A stretch of DNA of 64,000 bases from Chloroflexota bacterium (GCA_040902225.1 JBBDXT010000004.1:178060-242059); one strand, 5' to 3'. Positions 1 through 6,761 are shown, counted from the first letter of the stretch. Numbers and translations are program-made. Notes: generated by a model not told the origin, from the sequence alone.

Positions 1-559
1 GTAGGAAGAGGTCGATCGTAGCGAACATCCCCAGACCTGCGGCACCCTGGAGGCTGGGCAGTCCAAGGACGCTGTGATAACGACGTTGTATGAGCGCGAT
101 CCGCCCGATGTCGTCGAGAACCTCGAAGGCATGGAACCGGTCAGCATCAAGGTCACGCAGCAGTCGCATGCAGTAGGCATGGATTGTGCCGACATACATG
201 CTGCCGAGTGTCGCATCCACCCCGGCTGGCGTGATCCGCGCGACCCATTCGCGTATGCGAAACTTCATCTCCTCGGCCGCACGCTCGGTGAAGGTGAACG
301 CCACGATCTGATCCTTGGACACGCCGTCGACGCCAACCCACCAGGCGACGCGGCGCGCCATCACCTCCGTCTTGCCGGAGCCCGCGCCTGCGATGACCAA
401 GACGCGTCGCCGCTCCGACTCGACGGCGCGGACTTGTTCATCGGCGGTCAGGTCCGCAAGGAGAAGCGCGGCGATCGCTCCCCGCCGGTCCGCGAGCGTT
501 CCCGGTTCTTCAGTCACAGACCTCACCCCGTCAGGCTGCCACGGTGTTCGTTTGGTCAT
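1..559 (-). CDS. UvrD/Rep-family ATP-dependent DNA helicase, N-terminal part (cut by window edge)
   Basis: Reading from an ATG at 559 toward the left edge gives 186 codons without a stop. A Walker A motif GAGSGKT lies near residue 58, preceded by the LTADEQVRAV segment that corresponds to the Q-motif region. It is followed by VAFTFTERAAEEMKFRI (motif Ia region) and GTIHAYCMRLLR (motif Ib region). This is the 1A domain of a superfamily 1 UvrD/PcrA/AddA-like helicase, which translocates 3'-5' on single-stranded DNA in repair or plasmid and element maintenance. The motor and C-terminal domains lie outside the window, so UvrD, AddA-like and element-encoded helicases cannot be told apart. GTG codons a little downstream are alternative starts. 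Confidence 0.85.
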   Translation of the reverse strand, partial: MTKRTPWQPDGVRSVTEEPGTLADRRGAIAALLLADLTADEQVRAVESERRRVLVIAGAGSGKTEVMARRVAWWVGVDGVSKDQIVAFTFTERAAEEMKFRIREWVARITPAGVDATLGSMYVGTIHAYCMRLLRDLDADRFHAFEVLDDIGRIALIQRRYHSVLGLPSLQGAAGLGMFATIDLFL

Positions 560-805
560 TCGACCGCCCGACGAGTCTCATACGGAAACAACCCCTAGTT
601 GACCGGCACCACCGTACTCCAGTCTGCGCTCGGGTCGTGCCAGCTCGGGTGTCACCGCCCTTGGAAGTGGCTTGATCCGGCTCCGTCGGAACACAGTCCC
701 GAAATGACCTCCCTTTGAGCCGACCGAGAGCTGGGCGGCGCTCAGCACGAATGGGCCCGGTCTTGGGGGTTCCCCTTTTGAGACGGGTCTCGTCCAGCGA
801 CGGCG

Positions 806-811
806 TACGAT
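806..811 (+). promoter_or_regulatory. -10 element of a leaderless-type promoter
   Basis: TACGAT stands 6 nt before the ATG at 818, with no Shine-Dalgarno sequence between. The same TAnnnT-(5-10 nt)-start layout recurs before many genes of this window, so transcription probably begins at or next to the start codon. Confidence 0.5.
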
Positions 812-817
812 TCGGAC

Positions 818-1222
818 ATGGGTAACGACCTACCGACGGGCCCCGCGGTGCCATTCCCAGACGGCGGGGGGCGACGTCGGCAAGTGGTGTCGTGGTCTCG
901 CAGCCCGCGCGCCATCGCGGCCATCGCGCTGCTGGCTGGCCTAGCGGCCGGGATCACGCACTACCTCGCCTGGGCTTGGATTCGTCCCATGCCGGCGTAC
1001 CTGCCGACTTACCGACCCGACCCAGAGTTTTGCCTGATTTTCACGCGGACACCGCAGTCATACGGCAACGTAGATCGCGTGCCGTGCTCGAGTCTTGGCT
1101 ATCTCTTGGGTTCCCCCGTCTGGGACGACGTGCTGTTCGCCGGGCTGGTCGCGGTCGTCGGGTACTTCCTCTTGGTCGGTCTCATCCTCTCAGTTCGAGC
1201 CATTCGGGGACCGAGCCGGTGA
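818..1222 (+). CDS. Small two-helix membrane protein, unknown function
   Basis: A 134-residue product with two hydrophobic segments, about residues 31-54 and 105-127, separated by a polar loop with two cysteines (C72, C90). Both ends should therefore lie on the same side of the membrane. I do not recognise the family. The start is supported by a TACGAT hexamer 6 nt upstream. The stop codon overlaps the GTG of the next gene (GTGA), so the pair is probably co-translated. It lies between a truncated helicase and a recombinase module, a likely accessory region. Confidence 0.55.
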   Translation: MGNDLPTGPAVPFPDGGGRRRQVVSWSRSPRAIAAIALLAGLAAGITHYLAWAWIRPMPAYLPTYRPDPEFCLIFTRTPQSYGNVDRVPCSSLGYLLGSPVWDDVLFAGLVAVVGYFLLVGLILSVRAIRGPSR

Positions 1223-1479
1223 GGAAGCGATGGACGATCTCGGTCACCTACCGCGGAGGTCCGATGGACGGACAAACCGAGGAAATCACGGACCTCACGG
1301 CGGAAACCCGCCCTGACATTCTCTTTGTGTTTCACGAGCACGTCTTCTCTGACCGGACGCGAGACAGGCGCTTCCGGGGAGCGTATCGACGCCGTGAGGA
1401 CGGTCTGTGGTATCACGACGGATCCCTCGGCGCGGCCGATGCGCCCGTAGGGTCCGGCGACGGCCGCGGCGATCGGTAG
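1219..1479 (+). CDS. Hypothetical protein, 86 aa
   Basis: The GTG at 1219 overlaps the TGA of the preceding gene, indicating translational coupling. The product begins with a short beta-rich segment containing TYRGGPMDGQTEEI, followed by an Arg-rich stretch ending in a predicted strand (GAYRRREDGLWYHD). The YRGGPMDGQ motif resembles N-termini of small uncharacterised proteins from actinobacteria and phages, but no function is known to me. The C-terminal 20 residues are low-complexity (Gly/Asp/Arg). No membrane segment or signal peptide is seen. Confidence 0.5.
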   Translation: MRKRWTISVTYRGGPMDGQTEEITDLTAETRPDILFVFHEHVFSDRTRDRRFRGAYRRREDGLWYHDGSLGAADAPVGSGDGRGDR

Positions 1480-1514
1480 CGTTACGGGCGACTCCGGCCC
1501 CTAGACTTATCGCC

Positions 1515-1736
1515 GTGCGCGATAAGTCGGACGAACCAACCTCCCCGGCCGTGTTCGTGCCAGAGCGGCCCGCCCCCGGCGGCGACGAGCTGCTGCGCAT
1601 GCTGCGGCTCACGAGCGGGTATCCGGCATTGCCTGGCCTGCTCCGAGCAGGAGCATCGGGCGAATCTCGCAGCCTGATCCGGTGGGCGGCCCGGCTTCTC
1701 CTTCGGCCGGGTGGCCACCTACACTTATCCCCATGA
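1515..1736 (+). CDS. Small hypothetical protein, 73 aa
   Basis: The GTG at 1515 is preceded by TAGACT-TATCGCC, a -10 hexamer 7 nt from the start. The following gene has almost the same arrangement (TACACT-TATCCCC-ATG), and the reading frame ends in an ATGA overlap with it. The product is Pro/Leu/Arg-rich with one possible amphipathic segment (SLIRWAARLLLR) and no recognisable domain. Its last residues are encoded by the promoter region of the next gene. It may be a short coupling ORF or the remains of a longer gene. Confidence 0.3.
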   Translation: MRDKSDEPTSPAVFVPERPAPGGDELLRMLRLTSGYPALPGLLRAGASGESRSLIRWAARLLLRPGGHLHLSP

Positions 1737-1984
1737 GCGGACATACGAAGTGGAGCGAGATCAAGCGGCAGAAGGCCGCCACGTCGATCAGCGGGGACGC
1801 CTACAAGCTGGCGCTCCCGCTGCTCGTGGAGCGCGCTGGCGGTGTGGTGGAGATCAGCGAGGCCGAGTACGACGCCTTCGCTGAGCGGCACGGCGGGATA
1901 CGCGAGGTCGCGGTGCAGATCAACCGGACTGCGGCGGGCCTGCGGCTGACGATCGTGCACAAGGAGCGGCCGCCGCTCAGCTGA
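1733..1984 (+). CDS. Small hypothetical protein, 83 aa
   Basis: The ATG at 1733 overlaps the preceding stop and is preceded by TACACT at 7 nt. The N-terminus MSGHTKWSEIKRQKAA looks like the start of YebC/PmpR proteins, but the rest does not match and the protein is only a third of YebC's length. The middle (LPLLVERAGGVVEISEAEYDAFAERHGGI) and end (VAVQINRTAAGLRLTIV) suggest a small alpha/beta fold. Function unknown; soluble and cytoplasmic by composition. Confidence 0.5.
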   Translation: MSGHTKWSEIKRQKAATSISGDAYKLALPLLVERAGGVVEISEAEYDAFAERHGGIREVAVQINRTAAGLRLTIVHKERPPLS

Positions 1985-2041
1985 GTGCCGTCACTTAGGT
2001 TCATTCTCAGCCGTGTGAGTGGGTTCGCGAGGAGACGGAAG

Positions 2042-2337
2042 ATGGGTGATCGCGGCGCAGAGTTCTGGGTGACCTGGCTCATTCTGGCGGCGATCATCGG
2101 AGCAATCTCGAACTCACGTGGCAAAGGCTTCTGGGGCGGGTTCCTGATCTCGCTCATCCTGAGCCCGCTGATCGGCCTGTTGGTTGTGCTATTCAGCGGA
2201 GACGGCCAGAAACGGGCCCCTGCTGGCAGTGCAAGGAGCAGGTCATTGTGGGCGCCGCTAAGTGCAAACACTGCGGGGCTATGCCGAGCAGGCGCTCCGC
2301 CGCCTGGGGGATGGGTTGCGAAAGCGACGGCAGGTAG
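2042..2337 (+). pseudogene. Frameshifted membrane protein with C-terminal zinc ribbon
   Basis: From the ATG at 2042 the first frame encodes two hydrophobic helices (about residues 8-22 and 30-51) of the type found in short membrane proteins. At a CCCC run (2217-2220) the coding pattern moves to another frame. From 2221 that frame reads CWQC, then ten residues, then CKHCG, and ends at a TAG at 2335. This C-x2-C-x10-C-x2-C zinc ribbon is the usual C-terminal partner of such membrane segments. Read without the shift, the first frame instead continues into Ser/Ala/Arg-rich nonsense to 2410. The break is either a real frameshift, a sequencing error at the C run, or a -1 slip. It lies among small accessory genes. 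Confidence 0.6.
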
Positions 2338-2385
2338 CACCGAGCGGGTAGCCGAAGAGCCGTGCACGGCCCTACGCTTGGTGAC

Positions 2386-3018
2386 GTGCTCCCAGACACT
2401 GATGAGGTAATCGCCGAGCTTGTCCGTTTGCGAGACGCCGCGGAGGCCGGAACCGACGATTCGATCACGTTCCTGGGCGGGGAGCTCAGGATCGCGGTCT
2501 ATTCGCTGGTCCAGGGACACGATGCAATCGCGCGAGGCGAGATCATTGGGGCCTTGCACTACCTTCGTCTGCTCTCCGAGACAACGATCCGGGTTCGATG
2601 GATGGGCGGAGACGAAGACGTTGCAGACGATCGTGGGCGACCTATCGCAGATATGGCGACTATTCGGTCGCGCGCAAGTTCGTTGCAAAAGCGTGACCTA
2701 AAGATGTTGGCGGCAGCTCAACGCGCAATCGCTGAGATCGGGCACGGTGATCCTGACCTGTCTGATGCGTTGGTGGCCATGGCCGACGCGATCGACGGGG
2801 CGGAGGCGCCTTGGAGCATCAAGAGCCTGGCCACGTCGAAGAGTGGCCTCTCGGCCTATGCCGGACATCGCCTCTGCTCGGCGCTCATTCACCCCGGTCG
2901 CGCCATGCGTCGCGGGACCCTCATGCCGCGGGACCGCATCGGCGCCATGCTTGCGGAGGTGGGATTCTTGTGCGCGGCATGGGGTGACGCGGCACTTCGT
3001 GCGTCTCATGCGCAATAG
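2386..3018 (+). CDS. Hypothetical helical protein, 210 aa
   Basis: A predominantly alpha-helical soluble protein. The segment ALHYLRLLSETTIRVRWM followed by repeated Ala-rich helices resembles uncharacterised proteins of the DUF5677 type, which I suggest only weakly. The GTG at 2386 is preferred because TACGCT stands 7 nt upstream, the spacing seen for other genes here. An in-frame GTG at 2362 would add eight residues. No membrane segment, signal peptide or catalytic motif is visible. It is the last gene before the regulator-recombinase module, from which it is separated by 276 bp with no recognisable gene (one GC hairpin near 3099-3113). Confidence 0.55.
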   Translation: MLPDTDEVIAELVRLRDAAEAGTDDSITFLGGELRIAVYSLVQGHDAIARGEIIGALHYLRLLSETTIRVRWMGGDEDVADDRGRPIADMATIRSRASSLQKRDLKMLAAAQRAIAEIGHGDPDLSDALVAMADAIDGAEAPWSIKSLATSKSGLSAYAGHRLCSALIHPGRAMRRGTLMPRDRIGAMLAEVGFLCAAWGDAALRASHAQ

Positions 3019-3278
3019 AGTCAGGGCCAGCCTGGCAGACGACGCTCGTGCGAGTAGGGCCCGGGGCGCTGGGCCTCGGGTAGCATCGCAGTAGCAACAG
3101 GGGCGAACGGCCCCGATTAGTGGGAGTCTCGTATCAGTGACGTTGAGCGCGTTGGACGCACCGGCGGACGTTCGCGGACACTATGGCGGGGACTGCAAAA
3201 CCGCGTACACCGGTCTCCCGTCGCAGCGGGGCTTGGGGGCGTGCTGGACCCCCGTTTGCGGCCTTGCGTGGATGCAGT

Positions 3279-3296
3279 ATGGTATGTACATTCCAT
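3279..3296 (+). promoter_or_regulatory. Near-perfect 18-bp palindrome over the start codon of the RHH regulator (candidate operator)
   Basis: ATGGTATGTACATTCCAT is an inverted repeat with a single mismatched pair (T3283/T3292), centred on the GTAC at 3286-3289. It includes the first bases of the ATG at 3295 and a weak -10 (TATGGT, 3278-3283). Binding here would block both transcription and initiation. Since the gene begins with a ribbon-helix-helix domain, autorepression is the simplest reading. Confidence 0.5.
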
Positions 3297-3909
3297 GCCA
3301 CGCCGACGATCTGCAGAACCTCGCTACCGCCGCCGCGTCGTGCTGGAACTGACGCCGGACGAGTCGAGCGTCCTTGACAGCCTTGCCGATCGCCACGGCA
3401 CCATTCGCGGCGCAGTCCTTGCCGGTCTGCGCGAGCTGGAGGCGAACCGCAACGCCGCTCTGGAGGCGCAGGCGGCTGACTTGAGCAAGCGGCTTGAAAG
3501 CGCCGAACGAGACGTGCAGGCTGAGCGCGATCAGTCGACGGCGGAGGTCGCCGCACTCAACGAGGAGCTCGCCGCCAGCCGTACGGCACTCAAGCTCGCA
3601 CAGGGGCAGACCAAGGAGGTCCGGGCCGACCTGCGCGAGACGAGGGCCAAACAGTCCAACCAGACGGCCGCGCGGCGTGCGGCAGAGGCAGCTCGTCAGG
3701 CCGCCGAGGCCCTCCGCGTCCACTACGCCTATTGCGCGACCTGCGACAAGCTGGTGCCCGAGGCGGAATGGGCTGAGCAGCCCTGGGGCAATGGGTTCGC
3801 CACCTACCACAAGGCCCACCCGTTCCGCGAGAAGAATGGCGGCCTCCTCGGCCAGCCGGCGACCGTGTTGTTCTGGCGCGGGCGGTCGACTGCCGATGGC
3901 ACCCAATGA
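3295..3909 (+). CDS. Ribbon-helix-helix DNA-binding protein with long coiled coil and C-terminal Cys motif
   Basis: A 204-residue protein in three parts. Residues about 10-50 (RVVLELTPDESSVL, then a second helix TIRGAVLAGLRELE) fit a ribbon-helix-helix fold: one strand for DNA contact and two helices. Residues about 50-145 are a heptad-rich coiled coil dominated by Glu, Ala, Arg and Gln. The end carries CATC and a short His/Trp/Phe-rich region that could bind a metal or a partner. The ATG at 3295 is chosen because the RHH strand begins shortly after it. The 18 upstream codons would have to cross the palindrome at 3279-3296. The stop overlaps the next gene (ATGA). It heads the recombinase module and probably regulates it; a segregation-type protein is an alternative. 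Confidence 0.65.
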   Translation: MPRRRSAEPRYRRRVVLELTPDESSVLDSLADRHGTIRGAVLAGLRELEANRNAALEAQAADLSKRLESAERDVQAERDQSTAEVAALNEELAASRTALKLAQGQTKEVRADLRETRAKQSNQTAARRAAEAARQAAEALRVHYAYCATCDKLVPEAEWAEQPWGNGFATYHKAHPFREKNGGLLGQPATVLFWRGRSTADGTQ

Positions 3910-4151
3910 GGGCCGACCGGAGGCCCAACGCCGCGGACTCGCTCCCGAGCATCAGTGCCGGCGCCTTGCTGATCCTGCTGCTCCTTATCCTCTTCGCTGG
4001 CCGCACTCGGCGCCAGGCGGCGGGTGGCATTCGGGTCGCGACGCCGGCCTTCGTCCCGCTCGCCCAGGATGCAGCGAGCCAAGTTGCCAGCGAGCTAGGG
4101 GCAGCGGTCGGTGAGCTGCTCGACGCCGAGCGCCGCCGGAGTGAGGGCTAA
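3906..4151 (+). CDS. Small single-pass membrane protein, 81 aa
   Basis: ATGA overlap with the regulator gene and a 1-bp gap before the recombinase gene place it firmly in the same transcript. Residues about 16-31 form one strongly hydrophobic helix (GALLILLLLILFAG) followed by Arg residues, so the C-terminal 50 residues are probably cytoplasmic. They form an Ala-rich amphipathic helix (AASQVASELGAAVGELLDAERRR). I do not recognise the family. Its conserved place between regulator and integrase suggests a role in the element rather than in the host, but nothing in the sequence shows which. Confidence 0.6.
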   Translation: MRADRRPNAADSLPSISAGALLILLLLILFAGRTRRQAAGGIRVATPAFVPLAQDAASQVASELGAAVGELLDAERRRSEG

Positions 4152-4152
4152 G

Positions 4153-5709
4153 GTGAACGGCACGTCGCGTAGGGTGGCGCTCTACACCCGGATCTCAACC
4201 GACGAGGTCAACCAGCCCTACTCGCTCGGCGCCCAGCGCGACCGGCTGGAAGCCTACGTCGCTGCCCAGCCGGGCTGGCAGATCGTGGCCCACTACGAGG
4301 ATCGCGCGTCTGGCAAGAGCCTGGAACGGCCGGCACTGGCTGCCGCAAGGCGCACGGCGCGGGCGGGCCAATACGACCTGCTCCTCGTCTTCCGCGTCGA
4401 CCGCCTGTCGCGCAATCTCGGGCAACTGGCGGTGCTGATCGAGGAGCTGGAGGGCGCGCGGGTCGCCTTCCAGTCGCTGTCCGAGCCGTTCGACACCACC
4501 ACCCCGGCGGGGCGGATGATGCTGCAGATGCTGGGCGTATTCGCCGAGTTCGAGCGGGCGTCAATCATCGAGCGCATCGGTGCCGGCATGGAGCGCAAGG
4601 CCCGTCGCGGGGAATGGACGGTCGGCAGTTACCCGTATGGCTACCATCGCGGCCCCGACGGCCCGGGCCTGACCCCCGACCCAGCCGCCGCTCAGGTCGT
4701 GCGCGACGTCTTCGACAGGTACGTCACCCACCACCAAGGCAGCGGGGCGATCGCGGCCTGGCTCAACGCACGCCGTCTGCGCACCACCCGGGGCGGTCCC
4801 TGGACCCGAGCTTCGGTCCTCAAACTGCTCGGCAACCGCGTCTATCGCGGCGAGGTGCCGTTTCGCCGGAGCTGGCATCCCGGGCAGCACCCCGCACTGG
4901 TTGATGCCGACCTGTTCGAGGCCGCCCAGCGTCTGCGGGCGGGTCGCGCCCGCTCGCCAGCCCAGCGGCGCACCAACGCCAGCCCGTTCCTGCTCAGCGG
5001 CCTGCGCTTGGTCTGCGACCGGTGCGGGAGCCCGCTGGTCGGCACGGCCGCCCACAACCGGTCCCGCCGCTACGACTACTACACCTGCACCACTCGATCA
5101 CGGCATGGCACGGCTGCCTGCGACCAGGACCGTCTGCGTCGCGACCAGCTCGAAGCTGCGGTCCTCGGCCAGCTCGCCGAGGTCTACGCCAACACCACGG
5201 TGTTGCGGCAGGCGCTCGACGCGGCGGATCAACAGTGGCGCGCGGAGGAGGGAACCCGGCGCGGTCGGCTTGCGGCCCTCGCTGTAGAGCGCGTCGACTT
5301 GGAGCATCGGCTGCAGCGCTACCTGGTCGCCTTCGAGGAGGGACGCCTCCGCCCGGAGACGGCGCAGAGCCGCATCGGCACCATCGAGGCCCGATTGGCG
5401 GTGATCGGTGGCGAGGAGGCGCAGTTGGTGACCGAAACAGATGCCGGCGACTGGGGACCGCCCGATCTCGACTTCGCCGCGGCATTGCTCGGGGTATCGC
5501 TCGACGCGATCCTCGCCCACCAGCTGCCTCCTGAGCGCAGCAAGGCACTCCTAGCGCAACTCATCGAGGAGGTGCGCGTCGTCTCGGGCCAGGACGTGCG
5601 AGTCACATACCGCGTGCCGCCCGAGGTTCGCTTACCGGATGGAATGGTGGAGATGAGGGGACTCGAACCCCTGACCCCTGCGATGCGAACGCAGTGCTCT
5701 CCCGGCTGA
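4153..5709 (+). CDS. Large serine recombinase (site-specific integrase family)
   Basis: From the GTG at 4153, one base after the preceding stop, the protein is about 518 residues, typical of large serine integrases. The N-terminal resolvase domain shows YTRIST with the catalytic serine near residue 15, then DRLSRNL and the long E-helix (FAEFERASIIERI). A Recombinase domain follows (GAIAAWLNARRLRTTRGGPW), then a zinc ribbon with CDRCG and CTT...C spacing, then a coiled coil. The last 21 residues (MVEMRGLEPLTPAMRTQCSPG) are read from the antisense of the tRNA-Ala gene. The gene therefore ends in, or was fused to, the tRNA by integration. The host or ancestral C-terminus probably ended near residue 495. 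It would catalyse integration and excision of the element to its left. Confidence 0.88.
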   Translation: MNGTSRRVALYTRISTDEVNQPYSLGAQRDRLEAYVAAQPGWQIVAHYEDRASGKSLERPALAAARRTARAGQYDLLLVFRVDRLSRNLGQLAVLIEELEGARVAFQSLSEPFDTTTPAGRMMLQMLGVFAEFERASIIERIGAGMERKARRGEWTVGSYPYGYHRGPDGPGLTPDPAAAQVVRDVFDRYVTHHQGSGAIAAWLNARRLRTTRGGPWTRASVLKLLGNRVYRGEVPFRRSWHPGQHPALVDADLFEAAQRLRAGRARSPAQRRTNASPFLLSGLRLVCDRCGSPLVGTAAHNRSRRYDYYTCTTRSRHGTAACDQDRLRRDQLEAAVLGQLAEVYANTTVLRQALDAADQQWRAEEGTRRGRLAALAVERVDLEHRLQRYLVAFEEGRLRPETAQSRIGTIEARLAVIGGEEAQLVTETDAGDWGPPDLDFAAALLGVSLDAILAHQLPPERSKALLAQLIEEVRVVSGQDVRVTYRVPPEVRLPDGMVEMRGLEPLTPAMRTQCSPG

Positions 5710-5720
5710 GCTACATCCCC
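5645..5720 (-). tRNA. tRNA-Ala (anticodon CGC)
   Basis: On the minus strand the 76 nt fold as a standard cloverleaf. The acceptor GGGGATG pairs with CATCTCC (one G-T), the D arm is GCTC/GAGC, and the anticodon stem is CTGCG/CGCAG with loop TTCGCAT (anticodon CGC, codon GCG). There is a 5-nt variable loop and a T arm AGGGG/CCCCT with TTCGAGT. Discriminator A is followed by an encoded CCA (5645-5647). Its 3' half overlaps the end of the recombinase reading frame on the other strand. Confidence 0.95.
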
Positions 5721-5732
5721 ACGAGCCGAGGC

Positions 5733-5762
5733 AGTATATCAGCGCCCTTTGGGGGCTTCCCA
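5733..5762 (-). promoter_or_regulatory. Promoter of tRNA-Ala
   Basis: On the minus strand TTGGGA (5762-5757) and TATACT (5738-5733) are separated by 18 bp and lie 12 bp before the tRNA 5' end. The -35 hexamer occupies the same bases as the -35 of the divergent imuA promoter. Confidence 0.55.
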
Positions 5763-5785
5763 AACTAGAACATCTGTTCTATCAT
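5757..5785 (+). promoter_or_regulatory. SOS (LexA-type) promoter of the imuA operon
   Basis: AGAACATCTGTTCT (5767-5780) contains GAAC-N4-GTTC, the LexA box of Gram-positive and actinobacterial type. It lies between a -35 TTCCCA (5757-5762) and a -10 TATCAT (5780-5785) spaced by 17 bp, so LexA would cover the promoter spacer. The ATG of imuA is 10 nt after the -10, implying a leaderless or nearly leaderless transcript. The dnaE2 promoter at 19972-20000 has the same layout. Confidence 0.85.
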
Positions 5786-5795
5786 CGGTTGGGCC

Positions 5796-6578
5796 ATGAC
5801 CGATGCCGCACGGCCCATCCGACCCCTCCCCGAGCTCCTCGAGGCGCTCCGCGATTACGGGCTGCGGCGCGGGATTGACCCCGGACCGATGGTCGCCGCC
5901 AACCCCCTTCCCACCGGTCAGCCGGGGCTCGATGCGGCGCTGCGCAGCGGCGGCTGGCCGCGCGGCGCCCTGGCCCTGCTCGATGCCCCGCCCGGCGGTG
6001 GCGCCACCAGCCTGGCGCTCGGATCGCTGGCCGCCTGCCAGGCAGCGGGCGGGCAGGTCGCCTGGCTCGACCCTGCTGGTCGCTTCGATCCGGCGACTGC
6101 GGCTCGGCTCGGCGTCGAGCTGGAATGGCTGCTGGTCGTCCGTCCCGCCGATCCCGCCGAGGCGGTGGAGCTGGCTGGCTGGCTGGCCCGCAGCCGCCTG
6201 ATCGACCTGCTCGTCCTCGACCTGGCCGATGCCCCGCCGCCGCGCGGCCTTGATCGCCTGGCCGATCTGCTGCTGCGTGCCGGGGGCACGGCCCTGCTGC
6301 TGGCCGGACCTGCTGGCCGCGAAGCCGCCGGGCGCGTAGCAGGGGTTCGCGTTGCTTTGGCCCGGCGAGCCTGGCTGGCAGTGGGGGAGGACCTGGTCGG
6401 GCAGCGGGTCGAGGCGACCGTCACTCGCCATCGCTGGGCACTCGCCGGCGGCCACGCCGAGCTGGACCTCTGGTTCGGCGAGGGGCGCCGGATCGATCCG
6501 CTCCTGCACTCCGCCGCGGTCCCACGCGAGGTCCATCCCGTCGCCGAGCAGCCCGCGCTGCGTGTCATCTCGGCCTGA
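5796..6578 (+). CDS. imuA: ImuA-type RecA-like protein of the SOS mutasome
   Basis: A 260-residue RecA-fold protein. After an N-terminal helix (ELLEALRDYGLRRG), TGQPGLDAALRSGGWPRGALALL is the typical ImuA/SulA-like lead into a P-loop. Here the loop reads APPGGGATS and lacks the Walker lysine, so nucleotide hydrolysis is doubtful. LIDLLVLDLADA resembles a Walker B strand. In known mutasomes ImuA bridges ImuB, RecA and DnaE2 for error-prone lesion bypass. Support comes from the SOS box directly upstream, imuB downstream and dnaE2 14 kb away under the same promoter type. The gap to imuB (183 bp) is unusually long and filled with repeats. Confidence 0.85.
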   Translation: MTDAARPIRPLPELLEALRDYGLRRGIDPGPMVAANPLPTGQPGLDAALRSGGWPRGALALLDAPPGGGATSLALGSLAACQAAGGQVAWLDPAGRFDPATAARLGVELEWLLVVRPADPAEAVELAGWLARSRLIDLLVLDLADAPPPRGLDRLADLLLRAGGTALLLAGPAGREAAGRVAGVRVALARRAWLAVGEDLVGQRVEATVTRHRWALAGGHAELDLWFGEGRRIDPLLHSAAVPREVHPVAEQPALRVISA

Positions 6579-6599
6579 CCCTTCCCCGATGCGCGGCAA

Positions 6600-6738
6600 T
6601 GTGCGCCCAATGAGCATAACGGCCAAGAAGAGGCGTTCTGCCGCCCCAAATTGGCTCTCCTTTGCACCCAGCGAGCAGGAAGGCCAAGCAACGGAGTTTC
6701 GTGGTCCTGACTTGGTCGTTATGTGCACTGGGTGCACA
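6600..6738. repeat. Three copies of a 28-bp interspersed repeat between imuA and imuB
   Basis: Copies lie at 6600-6627 and 6661-6688 (plus orientation) and 6711-6738 (minus). The consensus starts TGTGCRCCCARTG and ends AACGRCCAAG. By hand alignment the first and third agree at 23 of 28 positions, and the first and second at 21 of 28. The inverted pair encloses a 22-bp spacer. The third copy contains a perfect TGTGCAC-TGG-GTGCACA palindrome (6722-6738). No further copy was seen in the window. Confidence 0.75.
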
Positions 6739-6760
6739 CGGGGCCACGGAGCGGCCCCGT
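6738..6760 (+). promoter_or_regulatory. GC hairpin directly before the imuB start codon
   Basis: ACGGGGCC (6738-6745) and GGCCCCGT (6753-6760) form a perfect 8-bp stem with a 7-nt loop, ending one base before the ATG at 6762. In a read-through imuA-imuB mRNA it would bury the ribosome-binding region. No Shine-Dalgarno sequence is otherwise visible. Confidence 0.55.
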
Positions 6761-6761
6761 G

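Larger units (their letters stand above)
3279..5655 (+). mobile_element. Right end of a probable tRNA-Ala-integrated element (regulator, membrane protein, integrase)
   Basis: The integrase is transcribed toward, and directly abuts, the 3' end of tRNA-Ala, the usual geometry of an element inserted at a tRNA 3' end. The core att would lie in 5645-5680. I could not find the second copy of the tRNA 3' sequence to the left within the window. The left border is therefore unknown and may lie beyond position 1. The start given is only the start of the recognisable module. Confidence 0.45.

Noticed and set aside
1733-1984. YebC/PmpR family based on the N-terminus MSGHTKWSEIKRQ
   Set aside because: Similarity stops after about 15 residues and the protein is only 83 residues, a third of YebC.
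5645-5709. C-terminal 21 residues of the recombinase as a natural protein end
   Set aside because: They are the reverse translation of the tRNA-Ala gene; the tRNA fold explains these bases.
6600-6738. CRISPR array
   Set aside because: Only three units, not all in one orientation, with diverged sequence and unequal spacers (33 and 22 bp); no cas genes.
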